From the NCBI GenBank assembly GCA_937926515.1, contig CALAZZ010000138.1, positions 1-15,481 on the forward strand: 15,481 nucleotides of DNA, written 5' to 3'. This document shows positions 15,363-15,481 of this stretch, in pieces. The notes beneath the pieces are model-generated. The model searched no databases and was not told the DNA's origin. It worked only from the letters and a program-made list of their open reading frames with translations. The DNA is from an uncultured Bacteroidales bacterium. GTDB taxonomy: Bacteria; Bacteroidota; Bacteroidia; Bacteroidales; F082. Every line of letters starts with the position of its first letter. Position 1 is the first letter of the stretch. The position numbers were made by a program, and so were the translations under genes.

Positions 15363-15481
15363 AGATAATAGGAACCTTTGCATGTTAATGGTATACATTG
15401 ATGTCAAACCTAATGATTGATAAATGAATCCCCGCAGCCAGACAACCATTCCTGAAAGCGAAAATTAAGTTACTTTCCGAT

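Overview
The window most likely comes from a member of the Bacteroidota. It encodes a Haem_bd-family c-type cytochrome pair and a DUF4412-type secreted protein, both typical of that phylum. Starts generally lack strong Shine-Dalgarno sequences, and a TAnnTTTG-type -7 promoter element precedes the cytochrome pair. Every convincing gene is on the minus strand, so transcription runs from high to low coordinates. No rRNA, tRNA, CRISPR array or intact insertion sequence was recognised.

Layout, in order of transcription. (1) 15219-14518: a secreted DUF4412-like protein, ordinary chromosomal content. (2) 14517-13959: about 560 bases with no credible gene but a long imperfect inverted repeat. (3) 13958-3560: a compact block of five same-strand genes with gaps of 59 bases or less. 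They are a PLD-nuclease/SNF2-helicase fusion, an Eco57I-like N6-adenine DNA methyltransferase, a RhuM-family protein, a Ser/Thr kinase with TPR-like and FHA regions, and a short chimeric ORF overlapping the kinase stop by one base. (4) 3504-1969: an AlbA_2/RecG-like ATP-binding regulator with a ten-unit ELQQ repeat. (5) 1885-1298: a small C39-like cysteine peptidase. (6) 1008-125: two small membrane-anchored or exported c-type cytochromes in an operon, again ordinary chromosome.

Regions 3 to 5 look like a defence island inserted between housekeeping-type genes. The helicase/nuclease and the methyltransferase have the parts of a restriction-modification or DISARM/BREX-like system: modification by the methylase, translocation by the SNF2 motor and cleavage by the HKD nuclease. 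The kinase recalls the kinase/methylase pairing of Pgl (BREX type 2), but its TPR-FHA architecture differs. The working hypothesis is a helicase-PLD / methylase / RhuM / FHA-kinase system. This is inferred from gene order and domains, not proven.

The most peculiar object is the 165-codon ORF at 3560-4057. Its first ~33 residues are the start of an AbiH abortive-infection protein. The rest resembles the C-terminal tail of a different, missing, large DNA methylase, and it lies in a GC-rich patch. It looks like a scar of two other defence genes, still translationally coupled to the kinase.
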